Assembly: GCA_036768485.1 (NCBI GenBank)
Contig: JAVLUZ010000019.1
Coordinates: 588,889-652,888, forward strand
Source of the DNA: Mermis nigrescens
Taxonomy: Eukaryota > Nematoda > Enoplea > Mermithida > Mermithidae
DNA: 64,000 nt
Direction of reading: 5' to 3'
Under the pieces are notes generated by a model. That model ran no database searches, was not told the DNA's origin, and saw nothing but the letters and a program-made list of their open reading frames with translations. The translations under genes were made by a program, and so were the position numbers. This document shows, in pieces, positions 9,844 to 20,290 of this stretch (position 1 is the stretch's first letter; every line of letters begins with the position of its first letter).

Positions 9844-12800
9844 GTAAAATGCTACGCTTCTCTTGAAAACTGGAACCAAGATGAATGGAATGATGAAATA
9901 AAATTTTAATAACATTTAAAAATAATATAAAGTTGGTAGGTATCTAACTCAGCTGTCTTTCTTCCTTCCTTATCCTAACCAGTGCTTTTTTGTAGAAGGT
10001 CCCTTTGTACATGTACAAATATGGTTACCAAAAGTCTTTGTACATTTTGAAAATGCAAATTTTTGGGTGCTATTATATGATATAGTAGCGTTTTTGGTGT
10101 TTTTTAGTTTTTTTTTGTTTTTTTTTTCTCCTACAAAACTTGCTTTGACCTTTGGTAGTGTTTTTAGCCAATTTCTGGGTTTCTGATGACAAAAAATACT
10201 GAAAATTGTCTCAAAACGTGCTTTCTAAATGCAATTTCTGTCATTATAAAGAGCTATAGAACAAACAATTACTCATTTCGGCGCGAAGCGCCCAAAATTC
10301 TTAGGCATTTTAGACTTTTTTACACTTTTTGTCTTCTCGAAAATCTTTGTACATGTACAAAGACGGTCCTTAAAAGTCTTTGTACATCTGAAGAAATCCT
10401 TGCCGAATACAAAAAACTGTGATTCCAACTCAAAATTTTGCGCAACAGTCACGCTATGAAACGATTCCTCAGTGTGCTACCTCTGGGACTTTGATGGGGC
10501 AAAATTGTTCAGGAAGTAGAAGGCACGTAAAAACGGCGATTAAAGGCTGGTGTTAATTGCGGAATTCATAGTGCTAATGGTCAGTTTAAATGATACGTAC
10601 CTACTTTATTTGGGAAATGAGGCATGATGATACAAAACTGCTTTATTTTGAGAAAAACTTGCTTCTTAAGTGTTTTTCTGCTCTGTCAGATGCACAAATT
10701 TATTCACTTGACCCCATCATAGAATTCTTCGGCTCGACACTTAAATTATCATGGAGGGTTTCACTCCAAAATAACGTTCCCGTAGGAATGTTTTACCTCT
10801 ACCAGAATTTTCGACTTTCTAAGAGAACATTGCGAAAATGTCTGTGTTTTTATTGTTTTCAACCATATTTTAGTTCAAAAGTGTCCGAAATACTCATCCT
10901 TGACTCTTATTTTGTTCAATTTAATAGTTTGTTCTCGGAATTGTACGTTTTGACGTCTGTTAAAAAAAACATCGTCAGGAACGTCCGTGCCTAAGTACTC
11001 TAAAATTTCTTAGTTCCCCACCCCCGAATTCCCACGCTGTGCGTGTGTGGCCGGAGCTCGCCACACCAACCAAAACTTGTAGCCAAACAGCTTGGGCATA
11101 GGTGCACACGGTCAGGTTCGGCAAGGGAGGGGCTGAAATCCTAAAAATCCAAAACAGTAAATTTAACGTGCACGATTTTTTTCTGCTGTTTTAACGATTA
11201 AAATGGTCAAAATAGCTTAAACGTTTTTTCGTGGTAACATCGCATTTTAAAAGCATTTTTAGTCCATTTTGACTGCATTATATCACTTTTGAGACTAAAA
11301 AATGAAAAAAAATTATCAGTTTTGGTCGCTTTTTGACTATAAAGTACTTAAAAGTACAAATCTGGCGCGAAGCGCGGGAAAAATGTTGACGTTTTCACTG
11401 CTTTTGACCTCAAAAATGATGCAAAAAACGTTCCATCAGCTCAAACTCGCCGGGCAGTACCTGTTCGGCTGACTCTTCAGGGGCAATACTCTCCCCTCAC
11501 CCCTAAGCGCACATATGAGCCAATGGTAATTTATCAGGCTGTTTCATTTCATAAGCCGGCCTGAAAATGTTAGCTTTAGATCTCTCTGTATGCCTGCAAT
11601 AATATTCTCAGATGAGCAAGTGAATTTTGTTAACAAAACAAAGATGGCGATTTGGATCGTAAGTAATTGTCATACGGACAGCCGAAGGGAACTTTACGTA
11701 TACGAGTTGAGTAAATTCATTCCAATCGATATTTTTGGACGCTGCGGTGGTCAAAAATTGACCGACGATTCTTTGCTGGCAGATTACAAATTTTACTTTG
11801 CGCTAGAAAACGCCGCTTGTCCCGATTATATAACGGAAAAGTTTTACAGAGCCTTCGAGTAATTTCTGCGCCCCTTATTTACTTATTATTTATTTCCTTT
11901 CAACCACACATTGGCCTTGGGGATTAGACCCACACGTGGGCGTGGGGCATAGGTGCACAAGGTCATGGTCGGCAGGGGAGGTGAAATCCGAAAAATTCAA
12001 AACGGTTAATTTGACGTTCACGATGTTTTTGCTGTTTTAACGATCAAAATGGTCAAAATAGCCTATAAAACGTTTTTTCATGGTAATATCGCATTTCAAA
12101 AGCATTTTTAGTCCAGTTTGGCAGCATTATATCACTTTAGTAATAATCTGGCGCGAAGCGCCGAAAATTTTTGACGTCTTCACTGCTTTTGACCTCAAAA
12201 ATGATGCAAAAAATGTTCCATCAGCTCAAAATCGCCGGACAGTACCTGTTTGGCTGACCCTTCAGGGGGTGGTAATACATTCCTCACCCCCCCTATGTGC
12301 ATGTATGCGTGGGGGTCTGGTGCGGGCACCCCCAAAATCGATAGACCCGCAATTTTCGGCAGTTTTGTCCCATCGGACCCCCACCCAGAATTTGGTTGCT
12401 GCCCATGTATGATTAGACCCCGAGAATCCAGCAGGCTTTGCCCTAAATCGACAGATATCACAGAGTTAGAATTTTCGGCTCGTTTTCCTGCGGAAGTTCG
12501 GACTTATGCCCCTCTCAGACTCCAGAATTTGGTCGCTGCCCCCCTTGCCTGCTTTCAATTTTTCATTTCGTTCAATAATCTAATAACCGGCCTCTTAATT
12601 CTGAGTAATCATAGCGTGTGCAGTCGGTAATCACGGACGAATTAAACAAATCTTGATCAATGTGTTGTGTTAATTAAATAATTAATTACTTCAATACTTC
12701 TTTATCAATTTGTTGCATCTTCCCGTAGGCCTAGCATTCCAACTTCGTAAATTATTCGCGCTACATTTATCTAAGACTTGTTTTTTCAATTTTTTGATCT

Positions 12801-13519
12801 CTTTTTCTCTATTTTTGCCAAAATATTGAACGTTCAACTTTTATTTGACTTTATTCATGTCCCGATAAAATCGATACTGTAAACATTCCAGTATTGTCTA
12901 TCTAATGTAAAATTTATAATGAGCTCTGTACATTGGAAACTTGCAACAATTCCTCTTAAAAGATAAATACTAGCAATTTGGAAGAATGAACTTTCGCGGT
13001 CCGTGTCTGGTATCGCTTGCTTCTGCCATCGTTTTTCGTCTTTTTTAAGCTTTGAAAATATTTGGATTCCCAGAATTAAGACACTGCCCATGTATTTATT
13101 TATATGCTAACGTGTTTGTTTTGTTATTCTATATTTGCTTGTTTAGTCCTTTATTGTTTTTTTTAATTTGCAGATACGGTGCTATTCCCATTGTGCTTAA
13201 GAGGTATAATTACCGATCATTCCCTGTGCCTGATTCGTTCATCGCCTTGGACGACTTCGAAGCCCCGTCCGATTTGGCCGACCATCTGAAATTTGTGGCC
13301 AGTAAAGCTGATGCTTTCGCTGGATATTTTAAATGGCGTAGTCGGTTTAAAATGACGCCCTATCATTACTTGGAGTGTTTTTGCGATTTATGTCAAAAAT
13401 TATCCAAGCATCTGAACGACGGTAATTGGAATACTTCCGATCGATCGAACGATATTAATCGATGGTGGTACACACATAGTCAATGTGATCATGGATTTGC
13501 TAGACGACTAATCTCCTAG
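9309..13519 (+). CDS. alpha-1,3-fucosyltransferase (GT10 family), complete 3-exon gene
   Basis: Transfers fucose from GDP-fucose in alpha-1,3 linkage to GlcNAc-containing glycans; it acts in the Golgi lumen as a type II membrane protein. Exons are 9309-9843, 11612-11858 and 13174-13519, with GT-AG introns. Phases match at both joins (G plus AT gives Asp179; GA plus A gives Glu261). Total 375 codons, normal for animal GT10 enzymes. Residues 7-25 form the single signal-anchor after a six-residue tail. NSS sequons lie at the LLLNSS and LLKNSS stretches. The GT10 motifs are DWSMTYKADSDIFCPYGY (152-169), WIVSNCHT (193-200), and KFYFALENAACPDYITEKF (238-256) running into YRAFEYGAIPIVLKRYNY across the second junction. 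The last exon ends with the cysteine-rich ECFCDLCQKL stretch. ATG 9309 is the first in frame, with no better upstream start because the frame enters the ATT microsatellite. Both introns contain MITEs. Acceptor specificity cannot be read from sequence. Confidence 0.93.
9980..10421. mobile_element. CAGTGTTTTTTGTA-ended element (TACATGTACAAAG family)
   Basis: A 442-bp element in fucosyltransferase intron 1. The ends are CAGTGCTTTTTTGTA and, reverse-complemented, CACAGTTTTTTGTATTC. Subterminal palindromes CTTTGTACATGTACAAA occur near both ends. The flanks ATCCTAAC and ATTCCAAC look like a diverged 8-bp TSD (6 of 8). The interior carries GGCGCGAAGCGCC at 10280-10292. Confidence 0.75.
11095..11518. 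mobile_element. Dispersed repeat, CATAGGTGCAC family (family C)
   Basis: Starts CATAGGTGCACACGGTCAGG and ends with a CGCACATATG-type terminus. It shares long blocks with 11950-12300 (same orientation) and 33650-34072 (opposite), including ACGTTTTTTCRTGGTAA and GGCGCGAAGCGC (11364-11375). Non-coding; it lies in fucosyltransferase intron 1. Confidence 0.7.
11612..11858 (+). CDS. Fucosyltransferase exon 2
   Basis: Encodes residues 179-261 (both ends split codons), including WIVSNCHT and the donor-binding ENAACPDYITEKFY segment. The acceptor is ATATTCTCAG|AT and the donor is GA|GTAATT. Without splicing the frame stops one codon later. Confidence 0.92.
11950..12300. mobile_element. Family C dispersed repeat
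   Basis: Second copy in the gene (intron 2). It begins CATAGGTGCACAAGGTCATGG and is closely similar to 11095-11518. Contains GGCGCGAAGCGCC at 12150-12162. It is followed to about 12550 by GGGGGTCT-rich fragments ending in GCTGCCCATGTATG-like termini. Confidence 0.68.
13174..13519 (+). CDS. Fucosyltransferase exon 3 (terminal)
   Basis: Acceptor TTTGCAG|A. Encodes the end of the catalytic domain (YGAIPIVLKRYNY onward), the WRSRFK segment and the C-terminal cysteines (FCDLCQKL). Stop TAG at 13517-13519. Confidence 0.93.
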
Positions 13520-13675
13520 CCTTTCTTGAAGTTACACCGTATTTTATTGCTTTACGATCGAGTCAGATCCTTTATTCTAAATATTGTTATTGAATATTGA
13601 AGAGTGGCGAGATGTAATTTGTTGTGCTTCATCAGCTCAATCCAAATTGTCCGTACCTTACTTACATTTGTCTAA

Positions 13676-13681
13676 ATTAAA
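13676..13681 (+). terminator. Possible polyadenylation signal ATTAAA
   Basis: ATTAAA 157 bp after the fucosyltransferase stop. No canonical AATAAA is closer. Position and motif fit a 3' UTR end, but the sequence is AT-rich and chance is possible. Confidence 0.3.
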
Positions 13682-13867
13682 CATGTATATACTTACGTAA
13701 AAACTGCTTGGACTCAATAGAAACTTGATGAAACTGATTATGGGCTGTATTCAAATCCATTGTATGGATACGCATGTATGCTACATGTATTTAGTCTGTT
13801 TCATTCATTCGAGGTCTTTCTTGAAGGCACTATGAAAGTGTTGTAATCGAGTAGTACGACAAGAGCA

Positions 13868-14126
13868 CACATGGGCGTGGGGGGTTTGGGGGTATGCACC
13901 CCCAAAAGTTGAAATACCCCTCCAAAAATCGAAATACCCCCCAGAATTCAAATTTTGAAATTTTTTTCGCTTTTTTAGCGATTTTTTGATGCTATCGGAT
14001 AGTGCTCGATGACAAACGTCGAAAAATGGTGTTTTTTCGCCATACGACCACTTTTAAGACCAATTTCTGACCTTTGAAAATTTTTTCACCCCCCCCCAGA
14101 ATTTTGGTGCGTGCTGCCCACCTATG
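13868..14126 (-). mobile_element. Family A hAT-like MITE
   Basis: A 259-bp reverse-oriented copy from CACATGGGCGTGGGG to GCTGCCCACCTATG. The flanks CAAGAGCA and TCAAGAGT are a poor TSD match, so the TSD has decayed or a boundary is off by a base. Confidence 0.82.
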
Positions 14127-14399
14127 TCAAGAGTATATTCTACAGCAAGTATTCTAAATCATAGGTAGCGTAGCGCGTACCTATAGTATACTTGGGTACC
14201 CCCAACATATGTCCCCCCTTCAGCAACACTGGGACACCTATTGTGCGTTTTTTTAAAAGAGATAATAAAAAAATCGCTGCCCGTGTTCTTTTTGTTTTTC
14301 TAAAATTAATATTCGTGTGTAAAGAGCGCGTAAAGTTTTACTTTATCGTTATAACATCAATTTTCAAAATTTTGGTCGGTCACACGACTTTTCTAGCTC

Positions 14400-15300
14400 A
14401 GTTTTGCACTCTGTTTAGTCCGGTTTTCCAAAAACGTGGCAATTGAGTAAACTTTATCACTTTTCATAATTCTTTTTGAGTGACTTATTTTAGGAGCGGC
14501 AGTGTAAAGAGTAGAAAAATCTTGGGTTAAAAAAACACTTTTAGTCGAGTTTTCGACTTGTTTATGTTTGCCAAATTCTTTGTACAAGAGTCCCCGAGAA
14601 ACCTATTCATGAAAGTATACTATGATTCAAGGGCTACTTTCGACTTTTCGGCAAACTTTTAAACTAAATTAGGAGTTTAGATCTAGGGGTTCAAAGTTTA
14701 CAGTCCAGTGGATTGTGTAAAAAACAGGTTTTGTCTCAGATTTCTGTCAACTTCTAACGTTATAAGATGGGACAAATTGAGTATGCTAAAATTAAAGTAC
14801 GTTCCAGCTGCTACACGTCGCATTAAATCGCGTTTGAAATAACTCAATATTGAGTCATTTCTGGAGGTGTAAAGCTCGAAATCCGGGGTGTAACATGGGG
14901 TGAAAAAACACGTTATCTTCCCTTTTATTGATTAGTCGATATCTCAAATATTTTGCGGAACGGGAGTTTTTCACACACAAACGTACTACAATTTAAAGGC
15001 TACAAACCGGCCAAAGCCGAATTTCTTTACACTCAATGGATAGTTATGTTCAGATTTTTAAAGTTTCACAATGTTGTGGATGGCGGAAAAATACGTTTGT
15101 GTCGCTTTTTTTGTTAGCCATTTTCTCTATTTAGAAATCGGGATAAGTCGGATTAAATAAAAATAAAGTACTTTCTAAGGGGTACACGTCACGGCTAATT
15201 GCGTTTATTTACATCAATATTTAGCTTTTTCGGGGAAGGGGTGTGGTGCAAAGTGGCTTACATCCAATATTCGTCTTCAGACCATTGTGAAGAGTTAATT
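14400..15300. repeat. Diverged tandem array, about 350-bp unit (copy 1)
   Basis: Repeats the order AACACGYTTT ... GTAC-rich ... CTACACGTCGC/GTACACGTCACG ... ATTGCG/ATCGCG ... TCAATATT ... GTGTAAAGC at intervals of roughly 370 bp (for example 14798 and 15171). The same unit occurs in the opposite orientation at 62650-64000. No coding capacity. Confidence 0.6.
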
Positions 15301-15956
15301 TTTCTTATATATTCATCGTAATATCAGAATTTCGAATGCGACTAAAATCTTTACAATCGGCGGTCAATCACACCGGAAAGAAACGTTAGTTTGTAAAGCG
15401 GGAGTCTGCGGGCCCACTAGGATAGGCTTCGACCAAAATCTGTATTCTCATGCTTGCTACTTAGTAACGTAATTCACATATTTTCTCATAGCTGGATTTA
15501 ATAACGCAAAAACAGTTTTACCTATGCATTAGAGTTACAAATCAAAAAGGGGGAAGTGCGATGAGCCTATTTACACAGACTTGAAATGATAAAAGTCGAG
15601 GAGCGAATACAAGTGTGGGACATGGGGAGCGAAAAGGAAACAGAGAATTGTGCAAAAGAGGGGAATGGAAACGGAAGGGAAAAAGGGGACGGAATATTGG
15701 AACGTGCCTGCAACGCACACGGATGTCCACCATATCCCGAATGCTAGACGATCGAAAAAAACCGAAAAATGTTTGCGCACCGGATATTTATAGTAGTGAT
15801 TTTTGGAGGTTGGACCGACAAAAAGCAAAGAAAACGTGCATTAATCATTTCGAATAACTTTGAGGGTTGGGCTGGCAGAGAGTAATAACGGAAAGGTATT
15901 TTATGCACTTTGAATAGCGGAGGCGCACAAATACAACTTAGAGCGTGCGTTATGGC
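15301..15956. other. Intergenic, no gene seen
   Basis: Several overlapping short ORFs exist on both strands between 15542 and 15959, but none shows a recognisable domain. Mutual overlap and composition argue against coding. Confidence 0.45.
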
Positions 15957-16215
15957 CATAGGTGGACAGCACCGAAATTCTGGGGGGGGTTAAAAAAATT
16001 TTCAGAGGTCAAAAAATGGTCTTAAAAGTGGTCGTATGGCGAAAAAACACCATTTTTCGACGTTTCTCATCGAGCTCTATCTAATGGCATCAAAAAATCG
16101 ATAAAAAAGCAAAAAAAATCTTCAAAAATTGAATTCTGGGGGAGTATTTTGATTTCTGGAGGGTTTCCAACTTCTGGGGGTGCATACCCCTAAACCTCCC
16201 CCACGCCCACGTGCG
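15957..16215 (+). mobile_element. Family A hAT-like MITE
   Basis: A 259-bp copy from CATAGGTGGACAGC to CCCACGTGCG, with a 7-of-8 TSD (GTTATGGC / GTTAGGGC). Confidence 0.87.
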
Positions 16216-17520
16216 GTTAGGGCTCAAGAGCGCGATGTTGTCGGTTTGACTATGTAACGTAAAACATTTTTCGTGCATTTCAGTTAGCTAGGCGTACAGA
16301 TATGGATTAAGGGCATACTGTAGAGTTTTAAAAGTTCTCATGACCTAAAATGGAAGGCGGCGAGTTGGCGGGCCAGTTGTCAGGAATAAGATTTTACCTA
16401 AATGCATTTTCGCTTATCTGTGAGAGACCACCAGTATTGAGGTATTTAGCTCTACGTACTTTCTATTAAGGTTGAGTTTTTTCGGAGAACAAACATGAAA
16501 AAACTGATTGACCTTTCGAACCAAAAATACGATTTTGAATATTTGTATCGGTGTTTATGGAAATAGGGAATAGATTGGGGTGGTCAAATGGCGTCTAGTT
16601 CTTATGTCAATGGCTGAGTTTGGAATAAGTAATGAGATCCGAAAATGCGTGTGTTAAATGTAAACGTTGGAAATGATAGCAAAGAAAATAGAGTTGAATT
16701 TTAAAATATAAGTAACTAAAACGGCATTACAAGTTCTAGAGCGTTGCGTATGCTTATTTTTTTCAAAATGTTCTATATGACGTCAGAATTACAAATCTGA
16801 CTGTTATTATTTCCTACATTCATTAGTTGTATAAAGTTTACATTTATTTATTGTCGATGTGTAAAGTTTACACTTCAAATTTATTTTACTTTCAGAAAGT
16901 TGCACAACGTGATGTTTTTTAAAAACATGTTTCGTAAGGTAGGGATTACGAATCTGAACGTTTGTTTCCTTTACATCCAGTAGTTGTTTAAAGTTTGCAC
17001 TGAAAATTAACTTTAGTTTCTTTCTATAATTTTTTTATGATATAGTAATTTAAATTTAGTGAAAATGTTAATTCCAAACGGATCATTTTTGCTAAATCGA
17101 TCTTACTGTATTAATTTTTTACTGCACAAATAACTCTTTCATTTATGCTCTCGTAGTCGTAAAATGTTCTAAAACTGTTCTTTTTGAAGTTTAATTTCCT
17201 TCGCTCAACATGTGATGAATTCAGCAGACGGCAGCAACAAGCTAAAGCTGAAAATACTCGGCTACAGCAATAAGCCGTAATGCGAAAATGGGCCGTTCGG
17301 AATGGAACAGACTTTACTTAGTAAAGACCAATCGTCAACTGATTGAATCGGGTTAAAGCAGCTAAAGCTGTTATTGAGAAAACTTACTTTGGATTTTGCG
17401 CAAGATATTTTGTTTGTGCGTTTACTTCAAAGATCTAATTACTGTGATTGCTCATTAATGATATCGTTCATGCATTTTTTGATATACGCGGCGCCGACTC
17501 TTGGAGTTGGAAATCGCTCG
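16216..17520. other. Intergenic, no gene seen
   Basis: AT-rich. Scattered GTAAAGTTTACA motifs at 16800-17000 recall the roughly 350-bp array units but do not form a clear array. Confidence 0.45.
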
Positions 17521-17524
17521 ACTA

Positions 17525-18612
17525 GAGCGTTCAGATGCGAGGGCCTGATCCCCAAAAAATAGTTGGCGCAATATAAATAACATGTGTATTTTGAGAATTC
17601 TGGCAACTTTTATCACAATTTTGCAGATTTTTCTGACGCTTCGTGCTGGAAATACTCATTTATGACATTTAGACTTTCCTAGCGCTCTTAAAAGTTTATT
17701 TTTACTTCAGAGGAGTAGTTTATTTACAGAACAAGGATTTTTTCAGTTCTTACAATGAATTATTGAGGATTTTTTGGTTCCTCGCGCCGATTTTCACACT
17801 AATTTGGCGCGTTTTTCGTAGAAAACTTCTGTCTATGAAAAGACGGCAAAAACTCGGTACTTTATGCATAATGGATGGATTTTTTGGACAATTTTTGATA
17901 CTATTTGGAAAATTTGGGACCCTCTCTGTCAGAAAACCCTTGATCCGCCACTGCTAGAATTCGATTTATAATTCAAACTATAAAAGTTTCGACGTGACTC
18001 ATTTTGTAAGTTCAGAGGTCCTAATCTGCAAGCTGATAAAAAATTCTTATTTATCTTTTTGGCCCAAAATAGTTGGCCCATTGGCCCAAAATAGTTAGTG
18101 AGTTACAGAATGGATGCGTAATTTGCAATGATTTTTCGCCGTCATCGACCATAACTTCTCAAATTTTTTCGGTGCTTAGCGCCGAATGATATCTATTAAT
18201 GACGTTTATTTATTTTCTTGGCTACCTGGAAGCCATTCTTTGCTCATCGGATAGGTTTCAGAAGAATTTTAAGCGCATGAACAGCTATTTCTTTTCGACT
18301 TTTCGCGTCAAGTGCTACAAATATAATAGCAGTAAATCAAACTTCTAAACCTTCTTACGCCTAAATTACACAAAAATTTTACGGCGCTTCGCGCTGGATT
18401 TTCGCTAAAGTCAAGGGAATTTAATGATTTGCTCCGCACATATTTGTCGAAAATTTAAATTTTTTTTCGAAATAATGATGATTCAAATATGATTTTACAT
18501 AAAAGTAGACAATGTAAAACGCGGAAAAATCGCTATTTCGCGCTATCTTGAACTGTTTTTGGAAAAGTATGGGTATCGCCCTCCCCTAGGAAAATCCTAG
18601 ATCCGCTACTGG
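17525..18612. mobile_element. Two adjacent partial CAGTGGCGGATC-family elements
   Basis: Sequence ending CTTGATCCGCCACTG at about 17954 is followed by a second stretch (about 18068-18612) ending AGATCCGCTACTG. The second shares with 4999-5529 the blocks GGATGCGTAATTTGCA, TTTTTCGCCGTCA, and a GGCGCTTCGCGCT hairpin at 18383. Left ends are eroded. Confidence 0.6.
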
Positions 18613-18676
18613 TTCAGACAGCAAGCCACACAAACTTGCTTTGCTAAATTCTATCTCTGGAAATAGTATGTGCATC

Positions 18677-19532
18677 CACTGGCATAGCCAGTGCGGGGCT
18701 ATTGGGAAGGAGGGACGAATTCCCCTGGGGAAGTTTTTGAATTTTTAGAAATGAAGCTATGCGGTCACGTAACGCTGTTCTGAAATGATTTTCTGAGAAT
18801 AAAATATGTCATGCGTTTTCAGCATTTTTATAGTCATTCTCGCATGGAAATATTAGAAAATTTTTTCGCTCGCGCTAATCTATTTTACCTGTTCATTGAC
18901 TGGATTCAGAACCTAGATTCTAATGATTTTGTGGCAATTTTAGCTTTACAATTCAAGCTTTAAATGTCTAGATTGCACAATTTTCTGAAGCTCTGCACGG
19001 ACCTCGCTGATGGGCGCTTGTGCGCCACTCTAGACCATACGTGGGCAGCAAGAAAATTCTGGGGATGCAAGATTTTTCAGAGGTCAAAAATGGTCTTAAA
19101 AATAGTGGTATGGCTTGAAAAACACCATTTTTCGACGTTTCTCATCAAGCACTATCCATTGGCATCAAAATTGCGAAGAAAACGGGAAAAATTCTCAAAA
19201 ATTGAATTCTGGAGGGGTATTTTGATTTCTGGGGGTATTTTGGTTTCTCGTGGGGATGCATACCCCAAACCCCCCACGCCCAGGTGTGCTCTAGACTCCC
19301 CAGCCCCAAAGAAAACGGTTTCCGTTGCATTCTGTCTAATCTAAGGTCCTACCCAAGTGGCAAAATTTGCGAAGATAGCACCAAAAAATTGTAAAAAATA
19401 AAAAAAATATTGTTTCTTAACGTGTCGGAGGACGATGTGAAAAGTCCAAAAAACATTATGCATTTTTATGCGTTTTTATTAACTAACAAAAATTTTAGAA
19501 TTCCCTTGAGAGAAATCCTGGCTACGCCTATG
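18677..19532. mobile_element. Probable hAT-type element, ends CACTGGCATAGCCAG
   Basis: The left end CACTGGCATAGCCAG and the right end, reverse-complemented, CATAGGCGTAGCCAGG form an inverted repeat of a common hAT pattern. No clear TSD remains. It is split by a family A MITE at 19036-19288. Confidence 0.55.
19036..19288 (+). mobile_element. Family A hAT-like MITE
   Basis: A 253-bp copy with perfect 8-bp TSD CTCTAGAC (19028-19035 and 19289-19296), inserted in the 18677-19532 element. Confidence 0.9.
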
Positions 19533-20210
19533 TTTACACCCACAGTCGGAATAAATGCGTTTGAATAAGACTTTCATATGGTAGTCATTTGGCTTGCAAT
19601 TTAAGATACTCTCATACATTAGTCGTTAATACAATACCATTTCACAAATGAATAGTACATTGACAATTCACAAGCCTTAAGCATACATACATCTGTCTAT
19701 ATGCGCATACTCACAAAATATGCAATCTGCTGATTTTGAACGTACAATAATTACAAAAAACGGCCTCTTTTTTTACCTCCGGCTGCCGGAGGAGCCGGAG
19801 GTCAGGAGCCGGAGCTCCGGCCGATCCCCAGGAGGGTCAGGAAGTGTAAAATTGCAAAAAATGCTACTAAAATAGAATTCTGGGTGTACAACCCCCATCC
19901 CCATCCCTAAACCCCCCACGCCCATGTGTGTACCTAAACATTAAAAAACTTGGAGAAAATTGTGTGGGCAAGCACCGTCTAATTTTTAAAATATTGGCTA
20001 TAAATTTGACTAATTTTGTGATAATTTCTTTCTTAAAATTTCTTTTGTTCCCCTCGGCCAGACCCGGGTTAGGTTTGTCGGCCATATAATATTTTTTACA
20101 CTGCTGATTGAAATAAATATTGTGACTTTCAGTTTCAGAAAGCTTCTCGGTTTATTCACATTGTGTAAAATGGTAAAGCGTTAACGTTTCACTTTTTAAA
20201 ATACGACGCA

Positions 20211-20290
20211 ATGGAGCATTGTAGGGCGTATCCGATGCGTCTATTCGCAACCTGGGAAGTGGACAGAACGTCTACAAGTAGTGTGCCCAG
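20211..20290 (+). CDS. PACS exon 1
   Basis: Encodes the N-terminus with FATWEVDRT, the invariant start of the furin-binding region. The donor is CCCAG|GTAATT, and the split Arg27 codon (AG plus G) is completed by exon 2. The open frame extends back to 20169, so an upstream non-ATG extension is not excluded. Confidence 0.87.

Noticed and set aside
15542..15959. Cluster of four overlapping ORFs on both strands
   Set aside because: No domain, no splice-consistent partner, and mutual overlap; no evidence to choose any.
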